Position numbers and translations under genes: made by a program
Notes under the pieces: generated by a model
Told to the model about the DNA's origin: nothing
Databases searched by the model: none
Seen by the model: the letters and a program-made list of their open reading frames with translations, nothing else
Assembly: GCA_016177765.1 (NCBI GenBank)
Contig: JACOUP010000008.1
Location: 439,021-503,020 of the forward strand
Direction of reading: 5' to 3'
Length of the DNA stretch: 64,000 nucleotides
Origin: Deltaproteobacteria bacterium
GTDB lineage: Bacteria; UBA10199; JACPAL01; JACOUP01
Shown here: positions 8,783 through 18,011 of the stretch, piece by piece
How the letters are laid out: each line of letters opens with the position of its first letter
How positions within the stretch are numbered: the first letter of the stretch is position 1

Positions 8783-9718
8783 TTAGAGCAAGGGACAGGT
8801 GATCGAACCCCCGGCGAGAACGGTATTGCTTTCCCCATTGCCATACGGGTCCTGGCTCCGGACACCACAACAGACCCAAGGGACCGACGCGCCGCCGCCA
8901 TCGACAGTTACTGCAGCCGAGGTCGTCCCTGTCACCGTCGTGGGGGTGGCACCAAATACAGCGGTGAGATCGGCGGCATCGTTACAGTCGGAGTCGGCAC
9001 TCACTGCCGCATAGACGCTATAGATGATCCCGGAAGCGTCGCCTATATTATCCGAGGCCACAGACCAGGAACAGGTCAGAGGACACTGGGCCCGGGTACC
9101 CTCCCCGTTATCCGCGATTGAAGTGGCCCCCGCAAAGGTCGGCGCGGTTCCGTCGGTGCCGAAGGTATCCAGATTGGCACCCGCAGTCGTGGCATTACCG
9201 GATTGATCGTTGATCGTCACATTCGATGGCTTGTCGGTATGGGTGAGGCTCAAGGTACAACCGGCCGTCCCGGTCGGGAGGGTCACCGTAAAGCCGGAGT
9301 AGTTCACACACCGACTATTTGTTCCGTCAACCGCCGCGGCCCCGGAAGTCGCCGTTGTGGCACCACAGGTCAACTGGACGGAGGCGGCGGTCGTCACCAG
9401 GAAAAAACCACTCTGGATTGTCTGATCGAAACAGACCTGGGCGGTCAGCCCTGTGGTTGCGGTAATACTCCCGTCGGTATTGGAAGGGGTGATCGAGGTC
9501 CCGGTGACGGCAAGGGTGATTGCGGCCACCCCACTGGTCCCCTCTTCGGAATCGGCGACGCCGTCATTATCGGTATCGGTACCCCCGGAACCAGCGGCCT
9601 GGGTCTCCTCACTCCCATCCCCGACCGTCCCCCCACAACCACCACCGCCGCTCACCTGGCCGGTCAGCAATAGGGTGGAGAGGAAGAGGAGAAAAACCCA
9701 CTTTATAGACCCTGACAT
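8783..9718 (-). CDS. exported Cys-rich protein with a calcium-binding-type repeat
   Basis: A 311-residue protein of unknown function. It begins with a signal peptide (MSGSIKWVFLLFLSTLLLTG) leading to GGGGCGG, so it may be a lipoprotein, although the lipobox is not canonical. Around residues 46-58 is DTDNDGVADSEEG, a thrombospondin type 3-like acidic calcium-binding repeat. The remainder is Thr/Ser/Ala/Gly-rich with paired cysteines, compatible with disulfide-bonded beta-sandwich domains. It lies between nuoF and nuoG in the same direction but with gaps on both sides and an AT-rich dyad upstream, so it may be an independent insertion into the nuo operon. Confidence 0.8.
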   Translation of the reverse strand: MSGSIKWVFLLFLSTLLLTGQVSGGGGCGGTVGDGSEETQAAGSGGTDTDNDGVADSEEGTSGVAAITLAVTGTSITPSNTDGSITATTGLTAQVCFDQTIQSGFFLVTTAASVQLTCGATTATSGAAAVDGTNSRCVNYSGFTVTLPTGTAGCTLSLTHTDKPSNVTINDQSGNATTAGANLDTFGTDGTAPTFAGATSIADNGEGTRAQCPLTCSWSVASDNIGDASGIIYSVYAAVSADSDCNDAADLTAVFGATPTTVTGTTSAAVTVDGGGASVPWVCCGVRSQDPYGNGESNTVLAGGSITCPLL

Positions 9719-9758
9719 ACAAAGGTAGTATACCGATACTCCGGGAAGGGGTCAAGCC

Positions 9759-9783
9759 ATTATTTATCATAATGATAAATAAT
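9759..9783. promoter_or_regulatory. 25-bp AT-rich dyad between nuoF and the exported-protein gene
   Basis: ATTATTTATCAT and its exact inverse flank a single A, giving a perfect 12-1-12 dyad in an otherwise AT-rich 87-bp gap. With a one-base centre it is a better fit to a protein-binding operator than to a terminator hairpin. It is 41 bp upstream of the exported-protein gene (minus strand) and downstream of nuoF. The cognate regulator is unknown. Confidence 0.5.
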
Positions 9784-9805
9784 TATGGGTAATTTATAAC
9801 TCTAT

Positions 9806-11074
9806 TTAAGCTATCGTTTTGGGACACTTTTTCAGGGAGATGTGGTCCTCAAATTCCTTGCGAAATTTGGTGATGAACGCCTTGGTTGGCATCGCGATTG
9901 AATCAGCCAGGACGCAGATCGTCTGCCCGATCATGTTGTCGGAGATATCCAAAAGGAGGTCCAGATCGGAGGCCTTCCCCTCCCCCTCTTCTATCCTTTT
10001 AAGAATCTTATGAACCCATCCGGTCCCTTCCCGGCAGGGGGAGCACTGCCCGCAGGACTCGTGGGCATAAAACCGGGCCAGGATCCGGAGCGCCTTGACC
10101 AGACAATAATCCTCATCAATCACAATCACCCCGCCACTCCCCAAAAAGGTCCCGAACTTGTTCATCGACTCGTAATCCAGCGTCACCTGCTCCACCTCTT
10201 CGGCATTCAGGATCGGCATCGAGGAACCACCCGGGATCACCCCCTTCAGGATCTTCCCGGGCCTTAATCCCCCTGCCTGCTCCTGAAGAAATTTTCTGAG
10301 CGGGAACCCCATCTCCACTTCATAGACCCCCGGTTGATTGACAGGACCGGAGATAGAGAAAAGCTTTGTCCCGGAACTTTTTTCAGTCCCCATCTTTTTG
10401 TAAGCCCCGGCCCCTTTTTCAATAATATAGGGAAGGGCGCAAACGGTCTCCACATTATTGACCGCCGTCGGACAACCAAACAGGCCCTGAATCGCCGGAA
10501 ACGGCGGCTTGATCCTGGGGTACCCTCTTTTTCCTTCCAGAGATTCAATGAGCGCCGTCTCTTCACCGCAGATATAGCCCCCCGCCCCGCGATGGGTGTA
10601 GATCTCCAGATCATAACCGCTTCCCAAGATATTTTCCCCCAGATACCTCTTGGCCTTTGCCTCTGACAACGCCTGTTCCAGTATTTTGTACTCTCTGAAA
10701 AACTCCCCACGGATATAAATATAGGCGGTATGACAACCGATCGCGTAACTCCCAATAATGGTCCCCTCAATCAAACGGTGCGGGTCCTTGAGGAGAAGCG
10801 CCCTGTCTTTAAAGGTCCCCGGCTCCCCTTCATCCGCATTCACACAAAGATAAGTTTCTTTTCCACTGTTCTTCGGGATAAACCCCCACTTCATCCCGGC
10901 AGAAAAACCGGCCCCTCCCCTTCCCCGTAATCCCGATTTTTTGACCTCTTCAATTACCTCATCCGGTTTTAGGGAAAAGAGTTTTTTTAAGGATGAGTAC
11001 CCTCCCCTTCCTTCATAGACCGGAAGACTGAAGGCATCAGGAAGGTCAAAATTTTTGGTAAGGACAAGATCCAT
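9806..11074 (-). CDS. nuoF: NADH-quinone oxidoreductase subunit F
   Basis: A 422-residue NADH- and FMN-binding subunit. RGRGGAGFSAGMKW near residue 50 is the FMN/NADH glycine-rich loop, CGEETALIESLEGKRGYPR near 170 is the conserved FMN region, and CGQCSPCREG near 340 plus a later Cys bind the N3 [4Fe-4S] cluster. It starts 2 bases after the nuoE stop. NADH enters complex I here and passes to NuoE and NuoG. Confidence 0.97.
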   Translation of the reverse strand: MDLVLTKNFDLPDAFSLPVYEGRGGYSSLKKLFSLKPDEVIEEVKKSGLRGRGGAGFSAGMKWGFIPKNSGKETYLCVNADEGEPGTFKDRALLLKDPHRLIEGTIIGSYAIGCHTAYIYIRGEFFREYKILEQALSEAKAKRYLGENILGSGYDLEIYTHRGAGGYICGEETALIESLEGKRGYPRIKPPFPAIQGLFGCPTAVNNVETVCALPYIIEKGAGAYKKMGTEKSSGTKLFSISGPVNQPGVYEVEMGFPLRKFLQEQAGGLRPGKILKGVIPGGSSMPILNAEEVEQVTLDYESMNKFGTFLGSGGVIVIDEDYCLVKALRILARFYAHESCGQCSPCREGTGWVHKILKRIEEGEGKASDLDLLLDISDNMIGQTICVLADSIAMPTKAFITKFRKEFEDHISLKKCPKTIA

Positions 11075-11076
11075 AA

Positions 11077-11559
11077 CTATTTCAATCTCTCCAATAACCG
11101 ATCAACATTCTCCGTTGTCTTTAAATCTTCGTGATACTCTTCATTCACCTGAATAACCGGCCCACTCCCGCAGGCGGCCAGACATTCCACCTCTGAAAGG
11201 GTAAACTTCCCATCCGGAGTTGTTTCACCCGATCGGATGCAGAGCCTCTTTTCCAGATGACTTAAGGTCTCTTCAGCCCCCTCCATACAACAGGAAAGGT
11301 TCGTGCAGACCTGAAGGTGGTATTTCCCGACAGGCTTCTTGTTAAAGAGGGTATAAAAGGTGGCCACCCCATAGATCTGGGCCGGCGGGATATCCAGGAT
11401 TGAGGCAACATAAGTCATGACCTCTTCACTCACAAAACCAAACTGTTCTTGCGCCAGTCGGAGGAGTGGCAGGAGCGCCGCCTGACGTCCCACTTTTCCT
11501 TCCGGGTAACGTTTTAGGATTTCGGAAACCTTTTTTTTGTTTTCTGGCGTGAATTCCAT
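11077..11559 (-). CDS. nuoE: NADH-quinone oxidoreductase subunit E
   Basis: A 160-residue thioredoxin-like [2Fe-2S] subunit. The four cluster cysteines fit the family pattern: one pair in VCTNLSCCMEGAE and one in ECLAACGSGP. The N-terminal helical part (RYPEGKVGRQAALLPLLRLAQ) is typical. It overlaps nuoD by one base upstream and precedes nuoF. Confidence 0.96.
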   Translation of the reverse strand: MEFTPENKKKVSEILKRYPEGKVGRQAALLPLLRLAQEQFGFVSEEVMTYVASILDIPPAQIYGVATFYTLFNKKPVGKYHLQVCTNLSCCMEGAEETLSHLEKRLCIRSGETTPDGKFTLSEVECLAACGSGPVIQVNEEYHEDLKTTENVDRLLERLK

Positions 11560-12746
11560 TATCGATCCAATTCTCCCACCACAATATTCAATGATCCCAG
11601 CACCGCTACCGCGTCCGCAATCATTCCCCCTTCCACCAGTTTTGGAAAGGCGGAAAAAATCGGGAAACAGGGGGGACGAACCCGAACCCGATATGGCTTC
11701 GGCCCACCGTCGCTCACAATATAAAATCCAAGTTCTCCGTTCGCCGCCTCTGTCGCCGAATAAACCTCCCCTTTGGGCGGCTTGATCCCGTCGATAATCA
11801 ACATAAAATGATTCATCAATCCTTCGATGCTGTTATAAACCTTTTCCTTCGGAGGGAGCGCGATCTTGGGATCATTCACAATCACCGGGCCATCCGGAAG
11901 ACGATCAAATGCCTGTTCGATAATCCGCCGCGACTGGCGCATCTCATCAAAACGGATCATAAGCCGATCATAAGTGTCTCCGTTCGGCCGCGTCGGGACC
12001 TCCCAGTCGAATTCATCGTAGTGGTAATAAGGTTCCGCTTTACGGACATCGTGGGGGACACCGCAGGCCCGGAGACAAGGCCCGGTAAAACCGTAGCTGA
12101 TCGCCTCCTCTTTGGAAATAACGCCGATCCCCCGCGTCCGGTCAATAAAGATCCGGTTCTTCTCCAGAAGAGTCGCTACTTCCTTGATCGCCTTGTCCAA
12201 CTCTTTCAAGACCTGTCGGATCCCTTTGATAAAATCATCCGGAAGATCCCTCATCAGCCCACCAATCCGTGTGTAAGCGGTTGTCAACCGTGTGCCGCAC
12301 ATTTTTTCCGTGTAGTCGTAAATTTTTTCCCGGACATTGAAGAAATACCAGAAATTGGTCAGGGCCCCGAGATCCACGGCCGAGGTCCCGATACAAACCA
12401 GGTGATCCATGATCCGCGACAACTCACAGATGATGACACGGATGAAGACCGCCCTCTCCGGAATTTCGATCCCCAACAATTTTTCAACCGCCCGGCAGTA
12501 ACCGACATTGTTCATGAGGGAAGAACAGTAGTTAAGGCGATCCGTGTAAGGGATGACCATTGTCCAAGTCCCATGTTCGGAATGTTTTTCAAAGGCCCGA
12601 TGGAGGTAGCCAATCTCCGGGTGGGCCCGGACAATCGTCTCCCCATCCAGCTCAATATTGATACGAATCGCCCCATGGGTCGCCGGGTGCGATGGACCCA
12701 TATTGAGAACCATGGTTTGTGGTTTTTTTTCTGCGGTCTGGCCCAT
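11559..12746 (-). CDS. nuoD: NADH-quinone oxidoreductase subunit D
   Basis: A 395-residue 49-kDa-type subunit that, with NuoB, forms the quinone reduction site. MGPSHPATHGAIRI near residue 15 contains the His-bearing loop at the quinone head group. EIGYLHRAFEKHSEH, TDRLNYCSSLMNN and the C-terminal DPVxGE-like region are also family-typical. It starts one base after nuoC stops. The long plus-strand open frame on its opposite strand has no recognisable content. Confidence 0.97.
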   Translation of the reverse strand: MGQTAEKKPQTMVLNMGPSHPATHGAIRINIELDGETIVRAHPEIGYLHRAFEKHSEHGTWTMVIPYTDRLNYCSSLMNNVGYCRAVEKLLGIEIPERAVFIRVIICELSRIMDHLVCIGTSAVDLGALTNFWYFFNVREKIYDYTEKMCGTRLTTAYTRIGGLMRDLPDDFIKGIRQVLKELDKAIKEVATLLEKNRIFIDRTRGIGVISKEEAISYGFTGPCLRACGVPHDVRKAEPYYHYDEFDWEVPTRPNGDTYDRLMIRFDEMRQSRRIIEQAFDRLPDGPVIVNDPKIALPPKEKVYNSIEGLMNHFMLIIDGIKPPKGEVYSATEAANGELGFYIVSDGGPKPYRVRVRPPCFPIFSAFPKLVEGGMIADAVAVLGSLNIVVGELDR

Positions 12747-12747
12747 A

Positions 12748-13218
12748 TTAAGGGGTCTCCACCGGTACCGGAATTTTTTGTCTCTTTCCCATCGGGTAAT
12801 CCTTCCTCAAAGGATACCCCTCAAAGGTCTCCGGCAGAAGGATTCTTTTCAATTGTGGATGCCCGGTAAACCGGATCCCCAGCATGTCGTAGACCTCCCG
12901 TTCCTGCCAATCGGCCGTCTTCCAGAGATTTACCGCGGAATCAATCACCGGGTCTTCTTCGGGCAATGCCACCCGAATCCGCAGGCGGTGATTGTTCGCC
13001 AGGGAATAGAGATGATAGACCACTTCAAAGCGGGGTTGGCGCCCCAGATAATCAACACCGCAGAGGTCCATCAAGAAATCAAACTGATACCCCTCCGTAT
13101 CCCGGAGAAAGGAAAGGAGTGAATGACTCTTTTCCCTGGGGACAAGGAGGGTCCAATCACCCAACGCCTCGCTTTTTTCGAGAGGCCCAAACTGGTTTTC
13201 TAGAAGTTCGAGGTTCAT
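12748..13218 (-). CDS. nuoC: NADH-quinone oxidoreductase subunit C
   Basis: A 156-residue 30-kDa-type subunit. DWQEREVYDMLGIRFTGHPQ and RILLPETFEGYPLRKDYP are the hallmark C-terminal motifs. It is a separate gene here, not fused to nuoD. Its start overlaps the stop of an exported TPR-like gene that separates it from nuoB. Confidence 0.96.
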   Translation of the reverse strand: MNLELLENQFGPLEKSEALGDWTLLVPREKSHSLLSFLRDTEGYQFDFLMDLCGVDYLGRQPRFEVVYHLYSLANNHRLRIRVALPEEDPVIDSAVNLWKTADWQEREVYDMLGIRFTGHPQLKRILLPETFEGYPLRKDYPMGKRQKIPVPVETP

Positions 13219-14027
13219 TAGTAACTCAACCCGTAAAAAACCCCGTCGTTTTGGTCATGGACCAACAGATCGTATTCCTTCTTGGCCACCACCGCCTCTT
13301 TTGATTGCGGGAACAAGTTCATCACCTGTTTGAAGGCCCAGAGCCCCTTTCCTTTATAGCGCATCGCCATGTCATCAAGAGCCTGGTCATCCACCTGCAT
13401 GCCGATCGCCACAAAGGTCCTTGTCTTGAAAAGATACCAGCCATCGGCATACAAACGACCCAAGAGGAGCCAGGCCTGTGGTGCGAGAGGAGACTTCGGG
13501 TATTTCTTCAACCAATTGTCGACCTTTGCAAAAACGACCTCCGGATCATTGTTGATCAACTCACCCCCTCTCAGCAAACGAAACGAGGCCTCATCCTGAT
13601 AACGACTTTTCGGGTACTGTTCCAGCAACTGCCGATAGTGGAGCCCGGTGTACTGGATCAAGATCTGGTCCCCCAGATACTCAAAAGAACCGGACCCATA
13701 TTTTTCATTGAGACCCTTCACCTCTTTTTCAAAACAGGCCGGGGTCGCCGACAACCGACGTTGGTAGCGATAACACTTGGCGTCCGCCTCTTCATAAAAG
13801 TAGGGGGTCAAAATATCAAGGGCGCGGGCCTTTTGAATCAAGGCCTCATCCCCCTTTAAGGTCGCCGTCCTTTGCCACTCCTCTTCTGCCTTTTTCCGGA
13901 CAGCCAGGGCCTCAGGGGTTTTGAGCCTCAAAAATTTTTCATCAGCGGCAGGGTCACCAGCCCGGACCAAGGGAGAGACCAGCAAGAAAAAGAGTGCTAT
14001 CACCCTGAGTCTGACGAAGGGTCTCAC
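13218..14027 (-). CDS. exported TPR-like protein embedded in the nuo operon
   Basis: A 269-residue protein. I chose the GTG at 14027 because it overlaps the nuoB stop (GTGA) and immediately yields a signal peptide (VRPFVRLRVIALFFLLVSPL). The mature part is helical with TPR-like spacing: YRQLLEQYPKSRYQDEASFR, then VDNWLKKYPKSPLAPQAWLL and FKQVMNLFPQSKEAVVAKKE. It resembles YbgF/BamD-type periplasmic repeat proteins, but no lipobox is evident. One-base overlaps with nuoB and nuoC show it is translated as part of the complex I operon. Role unknown; a periplasmic assembly or scaffold function is speculation. Confidence 0.8.
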   Translation of the reverse strand: MRPFVRLRVIALFFLLVSPLVRAGDPAADEKFLRLKTPEALAVRKKAEEEWQRTATLKGDEALIQKARALDILTPYFYEEADAKCYRYQRRLSATPACFEKEVKGLNEKYGSGSFEYLGDQILIQYTGLHYRQLLEQYPKSRYQDEASFRLLRGGELINNDPEVVFAKVDNWLKKYPKSPLAPQAWLLLGRLYADGWYLFKTRTFVAIGMQVDDQALDDMAMRYKGKGLWAFKQVMNLFPQSKEAVVAKKEYDLLVHDQNDGVFYGLSY

Positions 14028-14509
14028 GAGGCCTCTCTCAATCGTTTCGCCTCCACCTCGATCTTTTCCTGGATCTTGAGGATCCCGTTTAAGATCGCCT
14101 CGGGACGTGGGGGACAACCGGGAACGTAAACATCGACCGGGATAATTTCATCGATCCCCTGGAGCACAGAATAATTATTGTAGAAACCACCGGAAGAGGC
14201 ACAGGCCCCGGCGGCGATCACCCACTTCGGCTCACACATCTGTTCATAAATCCGTTTCAAGATCGGCGCCTGTTTGTAGTTGATCGTTCCTAACACGAGC
14301 AAAAGATCGGCTTGGCGAGGGGAAAAACGGACCAGTTCCGCCCCAAAACGGGAGATGTCAAAAACCGAGGAGACCGTCCCCATGAATTCGATCGCACAAC
14401 AGGCGGTCCCGTACGGGAGCGGCCAGAGGGAATTCTTCCTCCCCCAAGCAACCATCTCGGAGAGTTTGGTGGTCACGACAGCGCCCCCCAGGAGTTCTTT
14501 GAGTCCCAT
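14024..14509 (-). CDS. nuoB: NADH-quinone oxidoreductase subunit B
   Basis: A 161-residue subunit carrying terminal cluster N2. The ligands are the tandem pair C37-C38 (YGTACCAIEFM), C103 (GACASSGG) and C132 (VPGCPPRPEA). It is the first gene of the nuo cluster. Only 65 bp separate it from the divergent gene at 14575, so nuoA, normally immediately upstream, is absent at this locus. Confidence 0.97.
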   Translation of the reverse strand: MGLKELLGGAVVTTKLSEMVAWGRKNSLWPLPYGTACCAIEFMGTVSSVFDISRFGAELVRFSPRQADLLLVLGTINYKQAPILKRIYEQMCEPKWVIAAGACASSGGFYNNYSVLQGIDEIIPVDVYVPGCPPRPEAILNGILKIQEKIEVEAKRLREAS

Positions 14510-14574
14510 AAGGTGAGGAGGATCTTAGACAAAAAGCGATTGCTTTGGCAACCCCCATTCCCCATACTCGTCTC

Positions 14575-16233
14575 ATGAACCGGCTTGGCGAAGAAAAGAG
14601 TCCCTACCTCCTTCAACACAAAGACAACCCGGTCGACTGGTACCCCTGGGGAGAGGAGGCGTTCCAGGCGGCCCGCGACCAGAACAAGCCGATCTTTCTC
14701 TCGATCGGTTACGCCACCTGTTACTGGTGCCACATGATGGAAAAAGATTCTTTTGAGCGGCAGGAAGTCGCCGACGTTCTCAATCACTATTTCATCAGCA
14801 TCAAAGTCGATCGCGAGGAACACCCGGATGTCGATCAGATCTACATGGATGCGGTCATGGGATTGACCGGTCACGGCGGCTGGCCGATGAGCGTCTTTCT
14901 GACCCCAGACCGAAAACCTTTTTTTGGCGGCACCTTCTTTTGGCGCGCCCAATTTACAGAACTCCTGAAAAAGATCGGAGAGGCGTGGGGAGAGGAGCCA
15001 GATAAATTGATCGAATCCGGAAAAGAACTGACTTTATTTTTAGAAGGGAACGACAGCGCCAAACTTGTCTGTAATATTAAGGGGGGTGACACCCAGGGAT
15101 GCCAGCCCCCCGATGAAAGCCTCCTGAAAGAGGCGTTGGCCCAACTCTCCGGGAGTTTTGACGCCGTTCATGGGGGGTTCGGGCTACCCCCAAAATTCCC
15201 GCACAGCATGAGTCTTTCCCTTTTGCTTCGGATCCACCAACGGACCGGCGACGAAAAAGCACTGGCCATCGCCACCAAAACCTTGGAGGCGATGGCCAGT
15301 GGCGGGATCTATGACCGGATCGGGGGTGGTTTTCACCGTTACGCCACACGCGCCGACTGGAATGAACCCCATTATGAAAAAATGCTCTACGACAACGCCC
15401 TTCTCTCATCGACTTATTTGGAGGCGTATCAAGTCACAAAGGGTGCGTCACCTAACGAGGTGTCACCCAAAAATAAACTTTATGCCGAGGTTGCCCGCGG
15501 GACACTTGATTATGTTTTGAAAGAAATGACTGATCCAGAAGGGGGCTTTTATTCAGCGCAAGACGCCGGTCAAGTGGGCAAAGAGGGGGAGTATTATCGT
15601 TTGAACAAGGAAGAGAGATCCAGGCACAAGCCGCCGGATAAAGATGACAAGGTCCTCACCTCCTGGAACGGCCTGATGATCGCCACGATGGCGCAGGGGT
15701 ACTCGATTTTGAAGGAGTCTCGATACCTCGAGGCGGCCCAAAAGGCGGCCCGGTTCATCGAACAGCAACTCTGGCGAGACGGCAGACTCCTCCGTCGTTG
15801 GCGCGAGGGGGAGAGCCGCTTTGACGGGACATTGGTCGATTACGCCTTTTTGATCCATGGGCTCCTCAACCTTGATGAAGCCGATGCCGACCGTCACTGG
15901 AGGCAATGGGCTAAAGAATTACAAACCAAACAGGATGAACTTTTTTGGGATCCTGAAGGCGGCGGGTATTTTTTCAGCGCCTCTACAGAAACCGCTCTTA
16001 TCGTCCGTAAAAAAGATTTTAACGACGGCGCTACCCCTTCCGGAAACTCCATCGCCGCCCTGAATCTCCTCCGACTCCACAACATGACGGACAATGCCGC
16101 TTACGAAAAAAGGGCGGCCGTTCTGCTCTCTATTTTTTCTGGTCTGATCCCCCGTTACCCCGCCAGCTACGCCCAGGCCTTGATCGCCATTGACAGACGA
16201 CTCAACCCTCCTAGCCCCTCTTCACTCCCTTAA
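14575..16233 (+). CDS. DUF255 thioredoxin-fold protein (YyaL/SPATA20 family)
   Basis: A 552-residue protein. Residues 1-125 form the thioredoxin-like domain with [25 protein letters not shown] and the CYWCHMM active-site-like motif. The rest is a six-hairpin glycosidase-like (alpha/alpha) domain with FPEGGF/GGGFHRY-type stretches. Family members are usually near 650-700 residues, so this one is short in the second half. I chose the ATG at 14575; an upstream TTG would add ten unlikely residues. Around 15441-15468 two short palindromes are read in frame as [10 protein letters not shown]. The biochemical role of the family is not settled. Confidence 0.9.
   Translation: MNRLGEEKSPYLLQHKDNPVDWYPWGEEAFQAARDQNKPIFLSIGYATCYWCHMMEKDSFERQEVADVLNHYFISIKVDREEHPDVDQIYMDAVMGLTGHGGWPMSVFLTPDRKPFFGGTFFWRAQFTELLKKIGEAWGEEPDKLIESGKELTLFLEGNDSAKLVCNIKGGDTQGCQPPDESLLKEALAQLSGSFDAVHGGFGLPPKFPHSMSLSLLLRIHQRTGDEKALAIATKTLEAMASGGIYDRIGGGFHRYATRADWNEPHYEKMLYDNALLSSTYLEAYQVTKGASPNEVSPKNKLYAEVARGTLDYVLKEMTDPEGGFYSAQDAGQVGKEGEYYRLNKEERSRHKPPDKDDKVLTSWNGLMIATMAQGYSILKESRYLEAAQKAARFIEQQLWRDGRLLRRWREGESRFDGTLVDYAFLIHGLLNLDEADADRHWRQWAKELQTKQDELFWDPEGGGYFFSASTETALIVRKKDFNDGATPSGNSIAALNLLRLHNMTDNAAYEKRAAVLLSIFSGLIPRYPASYAQALIAIDRRLNPPSPSSLP
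15441..15468. repeat. tandem palindromes in the DUF255 gene
   Basis: GGGTG-CGT-CACCT followed after a short spacer by GGTG-T-CACC. Both are degenerate members of the GGGTG-N3-CACCC family read in the frame that gives G-A-S-P / E-V-S-P. A related GGGTG-A-CACCC occurs in the same gene at 15084-15094. Confidence 0.55.
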
Positions 16234-16669
16234 TCCCCCGTTCCATCTCCCGGTCATGAACTTTTTTCTTGAGTGACTCCCGCTTGTCTGAAAATTTCTT
16301 CCCCTTGGCCAAAACAATCTCCACCTTGGCCCGGCCCCTTTTAAAATAAATCTTGGTCGGGACGACCGTCAGCCCCTTCTCCTTCATCTTCCCCAAAATT
16401 TGATCAATCTCCCGTTCATGCAAAAGAAGTTTCCGGGAACGGAGCGGTTCATGGTTTAAAATATTGGCCGGCGGGTAGACGCTGATATGAAGATTTACCA
16501 GATAAAGATCATTCCCCTTAGGCATCACATAACTATCGCCAAGATTCGCCTGTCCGTCCCGAAGCGATTTGACCTCGCTCCCCAAGAGGACCATCCCTGC
16601 CTCATACTTGTCTAAAAGGTGATAATGAAAACCGGCCTTACGATTGGTAGCGACGATCTTTTCAGACAT
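16211..16669 (-). CDS. smpB: SsrA-binding protein
   Basis: A 152-residue tmRNA partner in trans-translation. [36 protein letters not shown] and the basic tail ending in [19 protein letters not shown] are canonical. The start MSEKIVATN at 16669 matches the family. A longer frame exists upstream but overlaps the preceding gene. Its 3' end overlaps the convergent DUF255 gene by 23 bases. No tmRNA gene is visible in the window. Confidence 0.96.
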   Translation of the reverse strand: MSEKIVATNRKAGFHYHLLDKYEAGMVLLGSEVKSLRDGQANLGDSYVMPKGNDLYLVNLHISVYPPANILNHEPLRSRKLLLHEREIDQILGKMKEKGLTVVPTKIYFKRGRAKVEIVLAKGKKFSDKRESLKKKVHDREMERGIKGVKRG

Positions 16670-17963
16670 GCTTGTCACTACTTTTGAGAGGACGCCCTTC
16701 CAGGTAAACTCCTTTGACACTCCCCTCTTGCGTATGACCGATCAACCAAGCCGGTAGTTCCCCCAAAGAGAGATTTTCTTTGGCGGCCACCACGATAAAA
16801 TCAGCCTTTTTCCCAGCCTCCAGCGATCCAATCTCCCCTTCTAAACCCAAGGCGGTAGCCCCCCCCAGCGTCCCCATCTCCAAAACCTCCTCACTGGTAA
16901 CCGGTGTCCCTTCCGAACCATGGAGTTCCAAGGCCGCCCTCATCTCTCCCCAAAGGGAGACCGACCCATGCTTCATGGAACCCTGCTTCAGGGAACCCTG
17001 GTTGAAACTGAGGTCGGTCCCCAGCCCGACCGGGATCCCGGCATCCAGAATCTTGCGGATCGGCGCCTTTCCCAGTTTGAGATCAATATTACTGCGGGGG
17101 CAATGGACCACCGAAGAACGGGCCTGACGGATCAGCCGAAGATCCCCCTCGGAGAGGTGCAGACAGCCAACTAGCGAGGGGCCCGCCTCCAGAAAACCAA
17201 TGGAGGCGAGGTATTCGATCGGTGTCTTGCGGTGCGGTGGCGGCAGATTCTTGCCCCAACCGGCATGACCAAAGAGGTATTCCGCCACCTCCCCCTTGGA
17301 ATCGTAGAAAAACTGCATCTCGGCAAACGATTCGGCCGCATGAATCTGCAACGGGATCTTCGATTCCATCGCATGCTGGGCCAACACCTTTAAAAGATGC
17401 CGCGAGAGCATAAAGGGGGCGTACGGCGCCACACCGGCACGAATCCGGTGAGAGCCGGCTGCTTTCATCTCCTCCACAAAATCAAGCGAACTCTCAAAAA
17501 CCTTGTGGATTGACTCCTGTTGGGAAAGGAGGATCTCGGAAAAAGCCACCAGCCGGAGACCCAGACCATCCACCAAAGACCCCGGATCAAAATACCCCCC
17601 AACATCCGCCACACAGGTGGTGCCGGATTGGAGTGATCGGACAAGTCCTGTCTGGATCGACTCCCGCCGTCCTTCCGGACTCAAGTTTTTCTTGTAATCG
17701 ACCAGGGCGATAATGGATTGGACGAACTTGGGTTCTGACCACTGCAACCGGCTGGTCATCAGATCCAGATGGGCATGGGCGTTCACCAACCCCGGCATCA
17801 AAACCGCAGGACCAAAATCGATCTGTTCTGTTTTCGGGTACCGCCGGATTAATTCTTCCTGGGTTCCAACAGCCACAATATCGGCTCCCTCCACAAGAAG
17901 GGCCCCTTTTTCAATCGGGTCACCAGCAATCGGCAGGAGGTAGCGGGCACAATAAAGAGGCAT
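16662..17963 (-). CDS. amidohydrolase, SAH/MTA or aminodeoxyfutalosine deaminase type
   Basis: A 433-residue metal-dependent deaminase of the ATZ/TRZ branch. Metal and catalytic motifs are VNAHAHLD near residue 62, IHAAES near 208, HCPRSN near 288 and GTDLS near 317. The nearest known activities are deamination of S-adenosylhomocysteine, methylthioadenosine or aminodeoxyfutalosine (menaquinone pathway). The substrate cannot be read from sequence. The stop overlaps the smpB start. Residues after GTDLSF contain a repeat-encoded insertion (NQGSLKQGSMKHGS) in a region that is short in relatives. Confidence 0.85.
   Translation of the reverse strand: MPLYCARYLLPIAGDPIEKGALLVEGADIVAVGTQEELIRRYPKTEQIDFGPAVLMPGLVNAHAHLDLMTSRLQWSEPKFVQSIIALVDYKKNLSPEGRRESIQTGLVRSLQSGTTCVADVGGYFDPGSLVDGLGLRLVAFSEILLSQQESIHKVFESSLDFVEEMKAAGSHRIRAGVAPYAPFMLSRHLLKVLAQHAMESKIPLQIHAAESFAEMQFFYDSKGEVAEYLFGHAGWGKNLPPPHRKTPIEYLASIGFLEAGPSLVGCLHLSEGDLRLIRQARSSVVHCPRSNIDLKLGKAPIRKILDAGIPVGLGTDLSFNQGSLKQGSMKHGSVSLWGEMRAALELHGSEGTPVTSEEVLEMGTLGGATALGLEGEIGSLEAGKKADFIVVAAKENLSLGELPAWLIGHTQEGSVKGVYLEGRPLKSSDKHV
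16966..17000. repeat. tandem 5-3-5 palindromes, CCNTG-CTT-CANGG type
   Basis: CCATG-CTT-CATGG (16966-16978), AA, CCCTG-CTT-CAGGG (16981-16993), AA, then a third half-unit CCCTG. The 15-nt period and 3-nt loops match the GGGTG-N3-CACCC tandem arrays elsewhere, but the stem sequence differs. It is read in frame in the amidohydrolase gene. Confidence 0.6.
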
Positions 17964-18011
17964 TATTTAGGAAGGTAACAAAAAGGAAGAGGTCCGGCAA
18001 ATTAAAAAATG

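Noticed and set aside
11808-12869. Long plus-strand open frame (353 codons) opposite nuoD
   Set aside because: No domain or motif, unusual composition, and nuoD on the other strand is a clear conserved gene.
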